A stretch of DNA of 64,000 bases from Phocaeicola fibrisolvens (GCF_025567125.1 NZ_JAOQJI010000001.1:124001-188000); one strand, 5' to 3'; numbered from the stretch's first letter, positions 8,018-17,212 are shown. Made by a program: numbers and translations. Notes: a model not told the origin generated them from the sequence alone.

Positions 8018-9109
8018 ATGGAAAACAGAAGTTATCAATATAAACGGATTGCCGTAAAGATAGGCAGTAATGTGCTGACCCGTCGGGACGGGACATTGGA
8101 TGTGACCCATATGTCGGCTTTGGTCGACCAGGTGGCCGAACTGCATAAGGTCGGAGTGGAAGTGGTATTGGTGTCATCCGGAGCGGTGGCTTCCGGAAGA
8201 AGCGAACTGAAACCCTTGAAAAAGCTGGACAGTGTGGACCAGCGGCAACTCTTTTCTGCCGTGGGACAGGCCAAACTGATTAACCGGTATTACGAACTGT
8301 TCCGCGAACACGGCATTACCGTGGGGCAGGTGCTGACCACCAAGGAGAGTTTTTCTACCCGCCGCCACTACCTGAACCAGCGCAACTGCATGCGGGTGAT
8401 GCTGGAAAACGGGGTGATTCCCATTGTGAACGAGAATGACACGATTTCCGTCACCGAACTGATGTTTACCGACAACGACGAGCTTTCGGGCATGATTGCC
8501 TCGATGATGGACATGCAGGCACTGATTATTCTCAGTAACATCGACGGCATCTACAACGGCTCTCCTTCGCAGCCGGGTACTTCGGTCATTCGTACCGTGG
8601 AGCGGGGGAAAGACCTTTCCGACTACATCCAGACCGAGAAATCCGGTTTCGGCAGAGGAGGCATGCTCACCAAGAGTACCATTGCTCGCAAGGTGGCCGA
8701 TGAAGGCATTACGGTAATTATAGCCAACGGAAAGAAAGAGAATATCCTGCTCGATTTGTTGTGCCGTCCTGAAACGACGGTGTGTACGCGTTTCCTCCCC
8801 GCTCCGGCAGAGGTGTCGAGCGTCAAGAAATGGATTGCCCACAGTGAAGGTTTTGCTAAAGGTGAGTTGCACCTGAACCGGCAGGCGGTGGAGGCCGTCA
8901 GGGGCAGCAAGGCGACCAGTATCCTTCCGGTAGGGGTGACGCGGGTGGCCGGTGATTTTGAGAAAGACGACATCGTGCGTATTATGGACGAACAGGGACA
9001 GCAAATCGGGGTAGGCCGTGTGTCGGCCGATTCTGCCGAGGCTGTATTGCTGGTCGGCCGTCACGGACAGAAGCCGCTGGTACACTATGATTACCTTTAT
9101 CTGGAGTGA
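8018..9109 (+). CDS. proB: Glutamate 5-kinase
   Basis: A 363-residue protein, the length of two-domain ProB. The amino-acid kinase domain (about 8-260) has KIGSNVLTRRDG at the nucleotide site, VVLVSSGAVASG, IPIVNENDTIS at the glutamate pocket and FGRGGMLTKSTIA. The C-terminal PUA domain (about 275-360) ends the protein. It phosphorylates L-glutamate with ATP, the first and feedback-controlled step of proline synthesis. proA, often adjacent in Bacteroidetes, is not next to it here. It converges with the following gene with only 13 bp between stops. Confidence 0.95.
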   Translation: MENRSYQYKRIAVKIGSNVLTRRDGTLDVTHMSALVDQVAELHKVGVEVVLVSSGAVASGRSELKPLKKLDSVDQRQLFSAVGQAKLINRYYELFREHGITVGQVLTTKESFSTRRHYLNQRNCMRVMLENGVIPIVNENDTISVTELMFTDNDELSGMIASMMDMQALIILSNIDGIYNGSPSQPGTSVIRTVERGKDLSDYIQTEKSGFGRGGMLTKSTIARKVADEGITVIIANGKKENILLDLLCRPETTVCTRFLPAPAEVSSVKKWIAHSEGFAKGELHLNRQAVEAVRGSKATSILPVGVTRVAGDFEKDDIVRIMDEQGQQIGVGRVSADSAEAVLLVGRHGQKPLVHYDYLYLE

Positions 9110-9122
9110 GGTTGAATCGTCC

Positions 9123-10259
9123 TCATTCCATGGAAACGGTCTTGTGCTCGGCGATAGACTGGATGGATAACGGAGTGACCGAAGTCCAGAGTGCCAGGTC
9201 GCGCAGGTCGGCCGGGTAAGCGAGTTCCTGTTTCAGGTCCGCTTCCAGTGCCTTGAGCATGATGTAGTCCATGCCCTCGTGGTGTGTGTCCAGACGGAGC
9301 GCTTCTTCTCCCCAGCGTTTCCAGTACGTATGTGCATATTGTTGCAGGTAAGGTGTATCCGGCTCCCAGGTTTCGTGTGGACTCCTGCCTTCCAGGTAGA
9401 TGCGTCGCAGTTCCCCCTGCCAGATACCCTTGGTGCCTTGTACCTCCAGGTCGAGGCTTCGTGGACGCGGCAAGGTCGTGTCGTGGGTGAGCGAGATGAG
9501 TACGCCGGAAGCCGTTTCCAGCTGTGTCAAGACGATGTCTCCTTGAGCAACTGCCAACTGTTCGTCTCCTCCCAGTTCCCGGATACGCTGGTGCAGTCCG
9601 GCTGCTTTAGAAGAAAAGGAAGTCAGGCAAACCAGCCGGTCTTTGCGGGGAATGCCAGCGATGAGGCAGAGTGGAGCCAGCCCGTGGGTAGGATAGAGGT
9701 CCCCGTTTTCTTGCAGGTAAAACTTGCTTCGCCAGATGCTCTCTGTCTTTTTCCGGTTGCCCATATTTCCCTTGTCGTCCAGCAGGAGGTTGCGCAGGTC
9801 GTGACGGTAGCCGCCGCGCAGGTGTACGATTTCCCCCAATGCCCCTTCCCGGACCAGGTTATACATGGCCAGTACCTCTTGCCGGAAAAGCGTGTTCTCC
9901 AGTGGAAACACCTTCTTTCCACAGGCATCGGCAGCCTCCAGTAGAGGCTGGTATTCGTGCAGGTAGAGTCCTCCTTTGATTTCAAGCGCCACATGGCAAC
10001 CGGCTTTCAGGCAATACAAGGCATGCGTCACATGCAGTTGCCAGGGTGAGGCGATGAACACCAGTTGCGGGGCATGCGTGGCAATCATCCGTTGATAATC
10101 GTCGCCTCCCCGGTGGTAGCAAGGCACGCCATACACCTCTTCCCGTGCTTCCGGGTCGGCAATGGCGGTAATCTGGAAATAAGGAATGTGACGGCAGAGA
10201 GCCAGCAGTTGCTTGCCGCGGTATCCCATGCCGATATAAGCGATTTTGAGCGTTTCCAT
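9123..10259 (-). CDS. Gfo/Idh/MocA-family protein resembling GH109
   Basis: A 378-residue protein. The N-terminal Rossmann NAD(P)-binding domain starts IAYIGMGYRGKQLL (residues 6-19). The central and C-terminal part contains segments such as GGYRHDLR and GDLYPTHGLAP, which recall GH109 enzymes that use NAD+ to cleave alpha-N-acetylgalactosaminides. Unlike typical secreted GH109 proteins it has no signal peptide or Tat motif, so it should act in the cytosol, either on imported sugars or as an ordinary sugar dehydrogenase. It is 33 nt downstream of a small hypothetical gene on the same strand. Substrate is unknown. Confidence 0.7.
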   Translation of the reverse strand: METLKIAYIGMGYRGKQLLALCRHIPYFQITAIADPEAREEVYGVPCYHRGGDDYQRMIATHAPQLVFIASPWQLHVTHALYCLKAGCHVALEIKGGLYLHEYQPLLEAADACGKKVFPLENTLFRQEVLAMYNLVREGALGEIVHLRGGYRHDLRNLLLDDKGNMGNRKKTESIWRSKFYLQENGDLYPTHGLAPLCLIAGIPRKDRLVCLTSFSSKAAGLHQRIRELGGDEQLAVAQGDIVLTQLETASGVLISLTHDTTLPRPRSLDLEVQGTKGIWQGELRRIYLEGRSPHETWEPDTPYLQQYAHTYWKRWGEEALRLDTHHEGMDYIMLKALEADLKQELAYPADLRDLALWTSVTPLSIQSIAEHKTVSME

Positions 10260-10292
10260 TGATTGAAAGGTTTTAAGTAGGGTGAATACGGG

Positions 10293-10682
10293 TCAGTGTC
10301 TGGATTCCAGAAACTGGATGAGCAGTTCGCGAGGCAGGGAGTAGGTGTTTCCGTGCGCTTGCACGTACTTCAGCAGGGCCACTCCTTCTTGTTGCAGGCG
10401 GGCTTTGGGTACGATGTCTTTCGTGTCTTCCGCCATTTTCAGCATCATCATGGCAGCCAGTTCTATTTTTTCGATTCCGTCTTTGTCTTCGTGGTATTGG
10501 TCAAGCAGCTCTTTACATTCCATTTGTGCCAATTGTTCGGGTGTCACTCCCAGTATTTGCCGGGCCGTGCTTTCATATTCTTCCCAGTCCGTTTGGCTGA
10601 TGCGTTTCCGGCGGAGCAGCAGGTTCGCGATGGCGGCGAAGATTTCCTGAATCATGCGTATGATATAATCTTGTCGAATCAT
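10293..10682 (-). CDS. Hypothetical protein, DUF6483-like
   Basis: A 129-residue, predicted all-helical, highly charged soluble protein beginning MIRQDYIIRMIQEIFAAIAN. The opening and overall layout recall DUF6483 proteins, which have no known function; this match is from memory of the pattern and is tentative. No signal peptide or membrane segment is seen. It is the first gene of a two-gene unit with the GH109-like gene, and is divergent from the HTH-cupin regulator across about 93 bp. A GAACTTTG element 20-27 nt upstream is a near match to the -7 consensus. Confidence 0.6.
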   Translation of the reverse strand: MIRQDYIIRMIQEIFAAIANLLLRRKRISQTDWEEYESTARQILGVTPEQLAQMECKELLDQYHEDKDGIEKIELAAMMMLKMAEDTKDIVPKARLQQEGVALLKYVQAHGNTYSLPRELLIQFLESRH

Positions 10683-10743
10683 GGTTTTTAGGTTTTCGTT
10701 TGCAAAGTTCGAAATATTTTTCTTGCTTTTTCATAATCTTTCG

Positions 10744-10751
10744 TAATTTTG
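10744..10751 (+). promoter_or_regulatory. -7 element for the HTH-cupin regulator
   Basis: TAATTTTG is an exact TAnnTTTG match, and CTTG at 10722-10725, 18 nt before it, can serve as the -33 element. The box covers a possible TTG start at 10749, so translation must begin at the ATG at 10776. Confidence 0.6.
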
Positions 10752-10775
10752 AGCGAAGAACTAAAAAATCGAACT

Positions 10776-11330
10776 ATGGACGAGCAAATAAGACAAATAG
10801 GGGAACGCATCCGTGGGTTGCGCGATGCCTTGGAACTGAGTGTGGAAGAAATGGCCGACCGCTGCGGACTGCGGGTAGAACAGTATCGTGAGATTGAGTC
10901 GGGAGAGTTTGACATTGCCGTCAGCACTTTGCAGCAGATTGCGCGGAAATTTGACATTCCGTTGGATGTGCTGATGTTTGGGGAAGAGCCCAAGATGAAT
11001 TCTTATTTTCTGACCCGCTGGGGAACCGGCATCTCGGTAGAACGTACGAAGGCCTACAAATATCAGGCACTGGCTTCCGGTTTCCGGAACCGTAAGGCCG
11101 ATCCTTTCCTGGTAACCGTGGAGCCGAAGCCGGAAGATACACCTATTTATTATAATACCCACTACGGTCAGGAATTCAACATGGTGTTGGAAGGCCGGAT
11201 GCTGCTCAGCATCAATGGGAGAGACCTGATTCTAGAACAGGGCGACAGCCTTTATTTTGATTCTTCCCTTCCGCACGGCATGAAGGCCCTCGACGGAAAG
11301 GCTGTGAAATTCCTGGCAATTGTAATGTAG
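10776..11330 (+). CDS. XRE-family HTH regulator with C-terminal cupin domain
   Basis: A 184-residue regulator. The N-terminal XRE helix-turn-helix (about 5-62) reads RIRGLRDALELSVEEMA then YREIESGEFDIAVSTLQQIA. The C-terminal cupin (about 105-184) has FNMVLEGRMLLSINGRDL and LEQGDSLYFDSSLPHGMKAL, a small-molecule-binding jelly roll. Such proteins repress or activate a neighbouring metabolic operon in response to a ligand. It is 21 nt upstream of an acyl-CoA synthetase on the same strand, so it probably controls that gene and itself. The ATG at 10776 is chosen because the promoter covers the upstream TTG. Confidence 0.88.
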   Translation: MDEQIRQIGERIRGLRDALELSVEEMADRCGLRVEQYREIESGEFDIAVSTLQQIARKFDIPLDVLMFGEEPKMNSYFLTRWGTGISVERTKAYKYQALASGFRNRKADPFLVTVEPKPEDTPIYYNTHYGQEFNMVLEGRMLLSINGRDLILEQGDSLYFDSSLPHGMKALDGKAVKFLAIVM

Positions 11331-11351
11331 AAATTAAGATTGAAGAAATAT

Positions 11352-13007
11352 ATGTTAGAAAGATTTGTTGAACAGACGCATTTTACCTCGCAGGAGGATT
11401 TTATCGCGCATTTTAAGGTAAAGGTGCCGGAGAACTTTAACTTCGGCTATGATGTGGTGGATGCTTGGGCGGCAGAACGTCCGGAAAAGAACGCGTTGCT
11501 TTGGACCAACGACAAGGGCGAGCACATTCAGTTTACGTATGCGGATTTGAAGAAATATACCGATATGACGGCTTCTTATTTTCAAAGTCTGGGTATCGGG
11601 CATGGCGACAAGGTGATGCTGATTCTGAAACGCCGATATGAGTTCTGGTTTTCCATCATTGCCTTGCACAAGATTGGGGCCATCACCATTCCGGCCACGC
11701 ATTTGCTGACCAAGAAAGACATTGTGTACCGTTGCCAGGCGGCGGGCATCAAGGTGATTGTGGCTGCCGGCGAACCGGTCATCACGAAACATATCCTGGA
11801 TGCCATGCCGGAATCGCCGACGGTGGAACGGCTGGTGAGCGTGGGGCCTGAATATCCGGAAGGTTTTGAAGACTTCCATAAAGGGATGGAAGCGGCTCCT
11901 CCTTTCGTGCGTCCGGCTCATGTGAATACCAACGACGACATTTCCCTGATGTACTTCACCTCGGGTACGACCGGTGAACCGAAGATGGTGGCCCATGATT
12001 TCACGTATCCGTTGGGACACATTGCCACGGGATGTTTCTGGCATAACCTCCATGAAGACAGCCTGCATTTCACCATTGCCGATACGGGATGGGGAAAGGC
12101 CGTATGGGGAAAACTCTACGGACAGATGATTGCGGGGGCCAATATCTTTGTGTACGATCATGAGAAGTTTACGCCGGCCGATATTCTGCAGAAGATTCAC
12201 GACTATCACATCACTTCACTTTGTGCGCCTCCTACCATCTACCGTTTTCTGATTCGGGAAGACTTGTCGAAGTACGACTTGTCGTCGCTGGAATATTGTA
12301 CCACAGCGGGTGAGGCTCTGAACTATTCGGTGTATGAAACTTTCAAGCGTATCACGGGTATCCGGCTGATGGAAGGTTTCGGTCAGACGGAAACGGCTTT
12401 GACCCTGGCCACTTTCCCATGGATGGAACCCAAACCGGGCAGTATGGGTGTGCCCAATCCGCAGTATGACATTGATTTGCTGAAACCGGACGGTCGTTCG
12501 GCGGAAGATGGAGAACAAGGGCAGATTGTGGTGCGTACCGACAAGGGCAAACCGTTGGGACTGTTCAAGGAATACTATCGCGACCCGGCCTTGACGCACG
12601 AGGCATGGCATGACGGGGTGTATTATACCGGTGATGTGGCCTGGCGTGACGAGGACGGTTACTACTGGTTTGTGGGCCGTGCCGACGATGTCATCAAGAG
12701 CTCCGGCTACCGTATCGGCCCGTTCGAGGTGGAAAGTGCCCTGATGACCCATCCAGCGGTGGTGGAATGTGCCATTACCGGTGTGCCCGATGAAATTCGC
12801 GGACAGGTAGTGAAAGCAACCATTGTATTGGCAAAGGATTACAAGCAGAAAGCCGGGCCGGAACTGGTGAAGGAATTGCAAGACCACGTGAAACGGGTGA
12901 CGGCGCCTTACAAGTATCCGCGTGTCATCGAATTTGTGGATGAATTGCCGAAGACCATCAGCGGTAAAATCCGCCGGGTGGAAATTCGAGAAAAAGACAA
13001 TGCGTAA
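11352..13007 (+). CDS. AMP-forming acyl-CoA synthetase
   Basis: A 551-residue ANL-superfamily enzyme. The ATP/AMP signature YFTSGTTGEPKMV lies in the middle. GFGQTETAL, YYTGDVAWRDEDGYYWFVGR and the hinge Asp region follow, and the catalytic Lys is in PKTISGKIRRVE near the C-terminus. It activates a carboxylic acid to its CoA thioester via an acyl-adenylate. Layout and length fit the acetyl/medium-chain group; the true acid is not readable. The ATG at 11352 is preferred over a TTG four codons upstream. It probably forms a two-gene operon with the HTH-cupin regulator. Confidence 0.88.
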   Translation: MLERFVEQTHFTSQEDFIAHFKVKVPENFNFGYDVVDAWAAERPEKNALLWTNDKGEHIQFTYADLKKYTDMTASYFQSLGIGHGDKVMLILKRRYEFWFSIIALHKIGAITIPATHLLTKKDIVYRCQAAGIKVIVAAGEPVITKHILDAMPESPTVERLVSVGPEYPEGFEDFHKGMEAAPPFVRPAHVNTNDDISLMYFTSGTTGEPKMVAHDFTYPLGHIATGCFWHNLHEDSLHFTIADTGWGKAVWGKLYGQMIAGANIFVYDHEKFTPADILQKIHDYHITSLCAPPTIYRFLIREDLSKYDLSSLEYCTTAGEALNYSVYETFKRITGIRLMEGFGQTETALTLATFPWMEPKPGSMGVPNPQYDIDLLKPDGRSAEDGEQGQIVVRTDKGKPLGLFKEYYRDPALTHEAWHDGVYYTGDVAWRDEDGYYWFVGRADDVIKSSGYRIGPFEVESALMTHPAVVECAITGVPDEIRGQVVKATIVLAKDYKQKAGPELVKELQDHVKRVTAPYKYPRVIEFVDELPKTISGKIRRVEIREKDNA

Positions 13008-13021
13008 ATGATAAAAAATAC

Positions 13022-13029
13022 TATCTTTG
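13022..13029 (+). promoter_or_regulatory. -7 element for the PL8 lyase gene
   Basis: TATCTTTG, an exact -7 match, lies 35 nt before the lyase ATG and after the stop of the acyl-CoA synthetase. The lyase therefore appears to have its own promoter. Confidence 0.55.
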
Positions 13030-13064
13030 CATCATTACGTAAAAATTTGAATTAATTTATCGGG

Positions 13065-16000
13065 ATGAAAGGTAGTTTTTTTATTAATTGGTTGTCTGCA
13101 TTATGCATTTTTGCAGTTTCTGGGCCTTTGGGAGCTCAGGTGGTAAAGCATGAACGGCTACTTTCCTTTGAGGAGGGAGTGCCACAGGAACTTTCTGGAA
13201 GCAACTCGAAGTTGTCAATCACTGAGGAGCATTACAAGGATGGCACGCATTCCCTGCGATGGACGTATGAGCCGGGAGCAGTGCTTTCCTTGAAGAAGGA
13301 TTTGAAGTTTGAACCGAAAGATCCTACGGGAAAGGATACCTATTTGTCTGCTTTTATTGTATGGGTGTATAATGAAAAAGCCATTGATAAAAAAATTACC
13401 TTTCAGTTTCTGAAAGATGGGAAGGTGTGTACGTCTTTCCCGTTTGGCATCAACTTTACCGGATGGCGTGCAGCATGGGTGTGCTATGAGCGCGACATGG
13501 AAGGGACACCGGAAGAAGGGATGAACGAACTGCGCGTGGTGGCGCCGGATGTGAAAGGAGAACTGTTCATTGACCATTTGATTCCGGCCAGCAAGGTGGA
13601 TGCCCGTCAGCAGGCGGCTGATGTGCAGGTACCTTTTGTGCACAAAGGTACTACGAATCACTGGCTGGTGATTTATCCGCATTCGTTGTGGAAATCCGAC
13701 CTGCCTTTGGTACCGGTGTCTGAGAAAGAACTTCAGGACATGCACTTGATGGAGAAGCGCTACCGGGACATGATTTATACGCCGGGCAAACTTTCCCAAA
13801 AACAGATTGACAATATCCGTCGTAAATACGAGGCTTATCACATTGTATATAAGAATGGAAAGGTGAGTGGACTTCCTATCTTTATGGTGCGTCAGTCGGA
13901 AGCTTACGAGCGAATGATTCCACACTGGGACAAGGATATGTTTACTAAACTGGGCATGGAGATGAAGGCCTATTTTGACCTGATGAAAGCCATTGCCGTG
14001 GCGTATCATAACGCACAGGATGCGGAGGTAAAGCAGGAAATGCGTCAGAAATTCATGGCCATGTACGCCCACATTACCGACCAGGGAGTAGCCTACGGGA
14101 GCTGCTGGGGTAATATTCATCATTACGGATACAGCGTGCGCAACTTGTATATCTCTTATTTCCTGATGAAAGACGTGTTGCGGGAAGAAAACCGTCTGGC
14201 AGAAGCGGAAGCGACCATGCGCTGGTATGCCATCACGAACGAGGTATATGCCAAACCGACCGGAAACGGTATTGACATGGATTCATTTAATACCCAGACT
14301 TCCGGACGGATTGCCAGTATCCTGATGATGGAAGATACGCCGGAAAAGTTGCGCTACCTGCGTTCTTTTTCCCGCTGGATTGATTATGGATGTCGGCCGG
14401 CACCGGGATTGGCAGGGGCGTTCAAGAGTGACGGGGCTGCTTTCCATCACCGGAACAATTATCCGGCCTACGCGGTAGGAGGACTGGACGGAGCGACCAA
14501 TATGATTTACCTGATGAGCGGAACGACCTTTGCGGTATCGGAACTGGCGCATCAGACGGTAAAGAATGTGTTGCTGGCCATGCGTTTCTATTGCAACCAG
14601 CAACAGTTTCCTTTGTCCATGTCGGGACGTCATCCCAACGGAAAAGGGAAACTGATTCCGGTGCAATATGCCATGATGGCGATTTCGGGTACTCCGGACG
14701 GAAAAGAAAAATACGATGCAGAGATGGCGGCAGCTTACCTTCGACTGGTGAGAGAGCCTGTAAAACCCGGAGTGAATGAACCGGATTATTTGCCGCAGGC
14801 ACCGGCCGGACTGGAACGAAAACTGGAAAAGAAATTGCTGAAGGCAGGCTTTGCGCCGGAAAAAGACCCGCAAGGAAATTTGGCGTTGGGATACGGCTGT
14901 GTGTCTGTACAGCGTCGGAGCAACTGGGCGGCAGTCGTACGTGGTTTTTCTCGTTATTTTTGGGATGCCGAGCATTACCTGGATGCGAATTTCTACGGAC
15001 GTTATCTGGGTTATGGCAGCATGCAGGTGCTGACGGCCCGACCGGGAGAAAGAGTGACCTTTACGACCAGTGGGTGGCAGGAAAACGGCTTCGATTGGAA
15101 CCGGATTCCGGGTGTTACTTCCATTCATCTGCCGTTTGACCAGTTGCGTGCCCGGGTATTGAACGTGGATGCTTTCTCAGGCATGGAAGAAATGCTGTAT
15201 TCAGATGAAGCATTTGCGGGAGGACTTTCGCAAGAGCACGAGAATGGCAATTTTGGCATGAAGTTGCATGAACATGACAAGTACAACGGCTCACACCGTG
15301 CGTGGATATCCTATCATTTCTTTGGAAATACGATTGTGGCCTTGGGTTCAGACATAGAAAACCTCAATCAGGAGTATCCAACTGAAACTACGGTGTTCCA
15401 GTTGGCTGCCATTACGCCAGAAGAAAAGGCTTACTGGAATAAATGGACCGACAACGGTCATACGTATCTGGCTCCGAATGGAATCGGTTATTATGTACCT
15501 GGAAAGGCTTCGTTTGAAAAGCATTTCCCGCAAGTTACAGTGGGAGAACGCAGTGTGAAACCAACGTCGGGCGATTGGGTTTCGCTGGTATTCAATCATG
15601 GAAAAGCCCCGAAAGGAACTTCGTATGAATATGCCGTATTGCCTCAGACGGATGAGGCGGCCTTGACGCAGTTTGCCAAGCACCCTACTTATCGAGTGCT
15701 TCAGAAAGACCGGAACGCGCATATCGTAACTTCCAAAGCCGAGCATCTGACTTCTTATGTTTTGTTTGAAACGCCTCAGAAGAGTTTGCCGGGAGATTTT
15801 ATCGAGAAAGCAGACACTTCCTGTCTGGCCATGGTGAAACAGGTGGATAAGAAGAAACTGGTGTTGACGGTGGCTCAGCCGGATATGGCTTTTTATCGTG
15901 GCCCCAGCGATGAGGCTTTTGACGAGAATGGCAAGCGAATAGAACGCAGCATTTATTCTCGTCCTTGGATTGACAACGAGAGTCAGGAAATCCCGGTCAC

Positions 16001-16133
16001 CCTCACTTTGAAAGGAAAATGGAACGTGACTCCTCATCCGGCTGTGGAAGTGCTGAAGGCTGATAAGAAACAGACCGTGTTACGGTTTACGTGCCGGGAA
16101 GGAAAAAGCTACGATGTACAGTTGAGTAAATAG
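13065..16133 (+). CDS. Polysaccharide lyase family 8, chondroitin-sulfate ABC lyase type
   Basis: A 1022-residue secreted enzyme, close in length to Proteus vulgaris chondroitinase ABC I. The signal peptide spans about residues 1-24 (cleavage near LGAQ). It is followed by an N-terminal lyase beta-sandwich (about 25-210), the alpha/alpha toroid (about 230-580) and C-terminal beta-sandwiches. The active-site block SDGAAFHHRNNYPAYAVGG places His462 and Tyr469 with the seven-residue spacing of His501 and Tyr508 in cABC I. FPLSMSGRHPNG supplies the Arg and FWDAEHY a Glu. It should cleave glycosaminoglycans by beta-elimination in the periplasm. No SusCD, sulfatase or GH88 lies beside it. Confidence 0.88.
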   Translation: MKGSFFINWLSALCIFAVSGPLGAQVVKHERLLSFEEGVPQELSGSNSKLSITEEHYKDGTHSLRWTYEPGAVLSLKKDLKFEPKDPTGKDTYLSAFIVWVYNEKAIDKKITFQFLKDGKVCTSFPFGINFTGWRAAWVCYERDMEGTPEEGMNELRVVAPDVKGELFIDHLIPASKVDARQQAADVQVPFVHKGTTNHWLVIYPHSLWKSDLPLVPVSEKELQDMHLMEKRYRDMIYTPGKLSQKQIDNIRRKYEAYHIVYKNGKVSGLPIFMVRQSEAYERMIPHWDKDMFTKLGMEMKAYFDLMKAIAVAYHNAQDAEVKQEMRQKFMAMYAHITDQGVAYGSCWGNIHHYGYSVRNLYISYFLMKDVLREENRLAEAEATMRWYAITNEVYAKPTGNGIDMDSFNTQTSGRIASILMMEDTPEKLRYLRSFSRWIDYGCRPAPGLAGAFKSDGAAFHHRNNYPAYAVGGLDGATNMIYLMSGTTFAVSELAHQTVKNVLLAMRFYCNQQQFPLSMSGRHPNGKGKLIPVQYAMMAISGTPDGKEKYDAEMAAAYLRLVREPVKPGVNEPDYLPQAPAGLERKLEKKLLKAGFAPEKDPQGNLALGYGCVSVQRRSNWAAVVRGFSRYFWDAEHYLDANFYGRYLGYGSMQVLTARPGERVTFTTSGWQENGFDWNRIPGVTSIHLPFDQLRARVLNVDAFSGMEEMLYSDEAFAGGLSQEHENGNFGMKLHEHDKYNGSHRAWISYHFFGNTIVALGSDIENLNQEYPTETTVFQLAAITPEEKAYWNKWTDNGHTYLAPNGIGYYVPGKASFEKHFPQVTVGERSVKPTSGDWVSLVFNHGKAPKGTSYEYAVLPQTDEAALTQFAKHPTYRVLQKDRNAHIVTSKAEHLTSYVLFETPQKSLPGDFIEKADTSCLAMVKQVDKKKLVLTVAQPDMAFYRGPSDEAFDENGKRIERSIYSRPWIDNESQEIPVTLTLKGKWNVTPHPAVEVLKADKKQTVLRFTCREGKSYDVQLSK

Positions 16134-16163
16134 AATGTGGATGTAAGCAAAGAATAAAACCAA

Positions 16164-16206
16164 ACAAGCAAGCCGGAGTGCATAAAGAGCGCCCCGGCTT
16201 GCTTGT
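16164..16206. terminator. Strong hairpin between convergent PL8 and nadK genes
   Basis: A perfect 13-bp inverted repeat with a GC-rich inner stem: arms 16164-16176 and 16194-16206, loop 17 nt. It sits midway between two convergent stop codons (16133 and 16234), so it can end transcription from both sides. The T-run is weak on both strands. Confidence 0.7.
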
Positions 16207-16233
16207 GTATCGTGGTTATGCAATCAATTTTTT

Positions 16234-17109
16234 CTAAATACGGGTATCGGCTCCCCACATCATTTTCTCGCGCAGGGTGTTGAAGAAAGAGTGATGGCAG
16301 CGTTTCACAATGCGGATGAAATGTTCACCCCGTCGGATGGTCAGTTGGCTACCTTCGCGGAAGGTTTCACTGCGGCCGTCGATGGCAATCAGAAAATTGT
16401 GACTGCGGCTTTCCACTTCCAGGGTGATTTCCCAGTCATCCCGAATCACGATGGGGCGTACGTTGAGGCTGTGCGGGGCTACGGCGGTCAGGCTGATGGT
16501 TCCGCTTTGAGGAACCAGAATCGGGCCACCCACACTGAGGGAGTATCCCGTGGATCCCGTTGGAGTGGCAATGATCAGTCCATCGGCCTGATACACATTC
16601 AGTAATTCCCCGTTGACGTATGCGCGAATGGAAATCATGGAAGAACTGTCAAGTTTCAGGATGGCAATTTCATTCAGTCCGTAGGGATACCCTTTCAGTA
16701 CCTGGCCGTTGCTGGTCAGTTTCAAGACCCTTCGCGGTTCGGCCAAGTACATTCCTTGGTGGATTTCTTCGAAGGTCTCTTCCATCTGGTCGGGGGTAAT
16801 ATCGGCCAAAAATCCCAAGCGGCCGGTGTTGATACCCAATATGGGAATTTCTTTGTTCCCTACTAAGCTGGCAGTTTTCAGAAACGTACCGTCTCCTCCG
16901 ATGCTGAGCGCCATGTCGGCAGTAAAGTCATCGTGCCCGTTGAAGATTTCCAAACCGGTTAAATCCGCGCTCGTATGCAGACGCAGAAACTCGTAGAATT
17001 CACGGTGAATGCAAATGTGTGCTTCCTTCCGGCGAAGGATTTCCAGCAAATGGGTCACGTGAGCTGATTTATGTTCCTGATACGTATTTCCAAAGAGGGC
17101 GAATTTCAT
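16234..17109 (-). CDS. nadK: NAD kinase
   Basis: A 291-residue enzyme. The GGDGT motif appears in LSIGGDGTFLKTA (about residues 64-76), and the second signature ATPTGSTGYSLSVGGPI follows in the C-terminal domain. It phosphorylates NAD to NADP in the cytosol. The ATG at 17109 (protein start MKFALFGNTYQEHK) matches where Bacteroides NAD kinases begin; an upstream in-frame ATG at 17160 would add 17 unconserved residues. It is divergent from pdxJ, with back-to-back promoter elements between them. Confidence 0.93.
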   Translation of the reverse strand: MKFALFGNTYQEHKSAHVTHLLEILRRKEAHICIHREFYEFLRLHTSADLTGLEIFNGHDDFTADMALSIGGDGTFLKTASLVGNKEIPILGINTGRLGFLADITPDQMEETFEEIHQGMYLAEPRRVLKLTSNGQVLKGYPYGLNEIAILKLDSSSMISIRAYVNGELLNVYQADGLIIATPTGSTGYSLSVGGPILVPQSGTISLTAVAPHSLNVRPIVIRDDWEITLEVESRSHNFLIAIDGRSETFREGSQLTIRRGEHFIRIVKRCHHSFFNTLREKMMWGADTRI

Positions 17110-17183
17110 CTTCCGCTGCATATAGGGTGGTTTTTTATCAATCTTTTTAAGAATAAACATGGCAAGTTTCTCGTAAAACCTGC

Positions 17184-17191
17184 TAACTTTG
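17184..17191 (+). promoter_or_regulatory. pdxJ: -7 element of the pdxJ promoter
   Basis: TAACTTTG, an exact TAnnTTTG match, 37 nt upstream of the pdxJ ATG. It lies just left of the opposing nadK element, so the two start points are within a few bases of each other. Confidence 0.55.
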
Positions 17192-17204
17192 CACGTTGTT
17201 GACG

Positions 17205-17212
17205 CAAAGATA
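17205..17212 (-). promoter_or_regulatory. nadK: -7 element of the nadK promoter
   Basis: TATCTTTG on the minus strand. Initiation would be near 17199, giving nadK a leader of about 90 nt. It overlaps the 5' leader of pdxJ. Confidence 0.5.

Noticed and set aside
8174..9085. 303-codon reading frame antisense to proB
   Set aside because: It lies wholly opposite a well-conserved enzyme gene; the composition of the GC-rich codons creates long antisense frames. No domain is visible.
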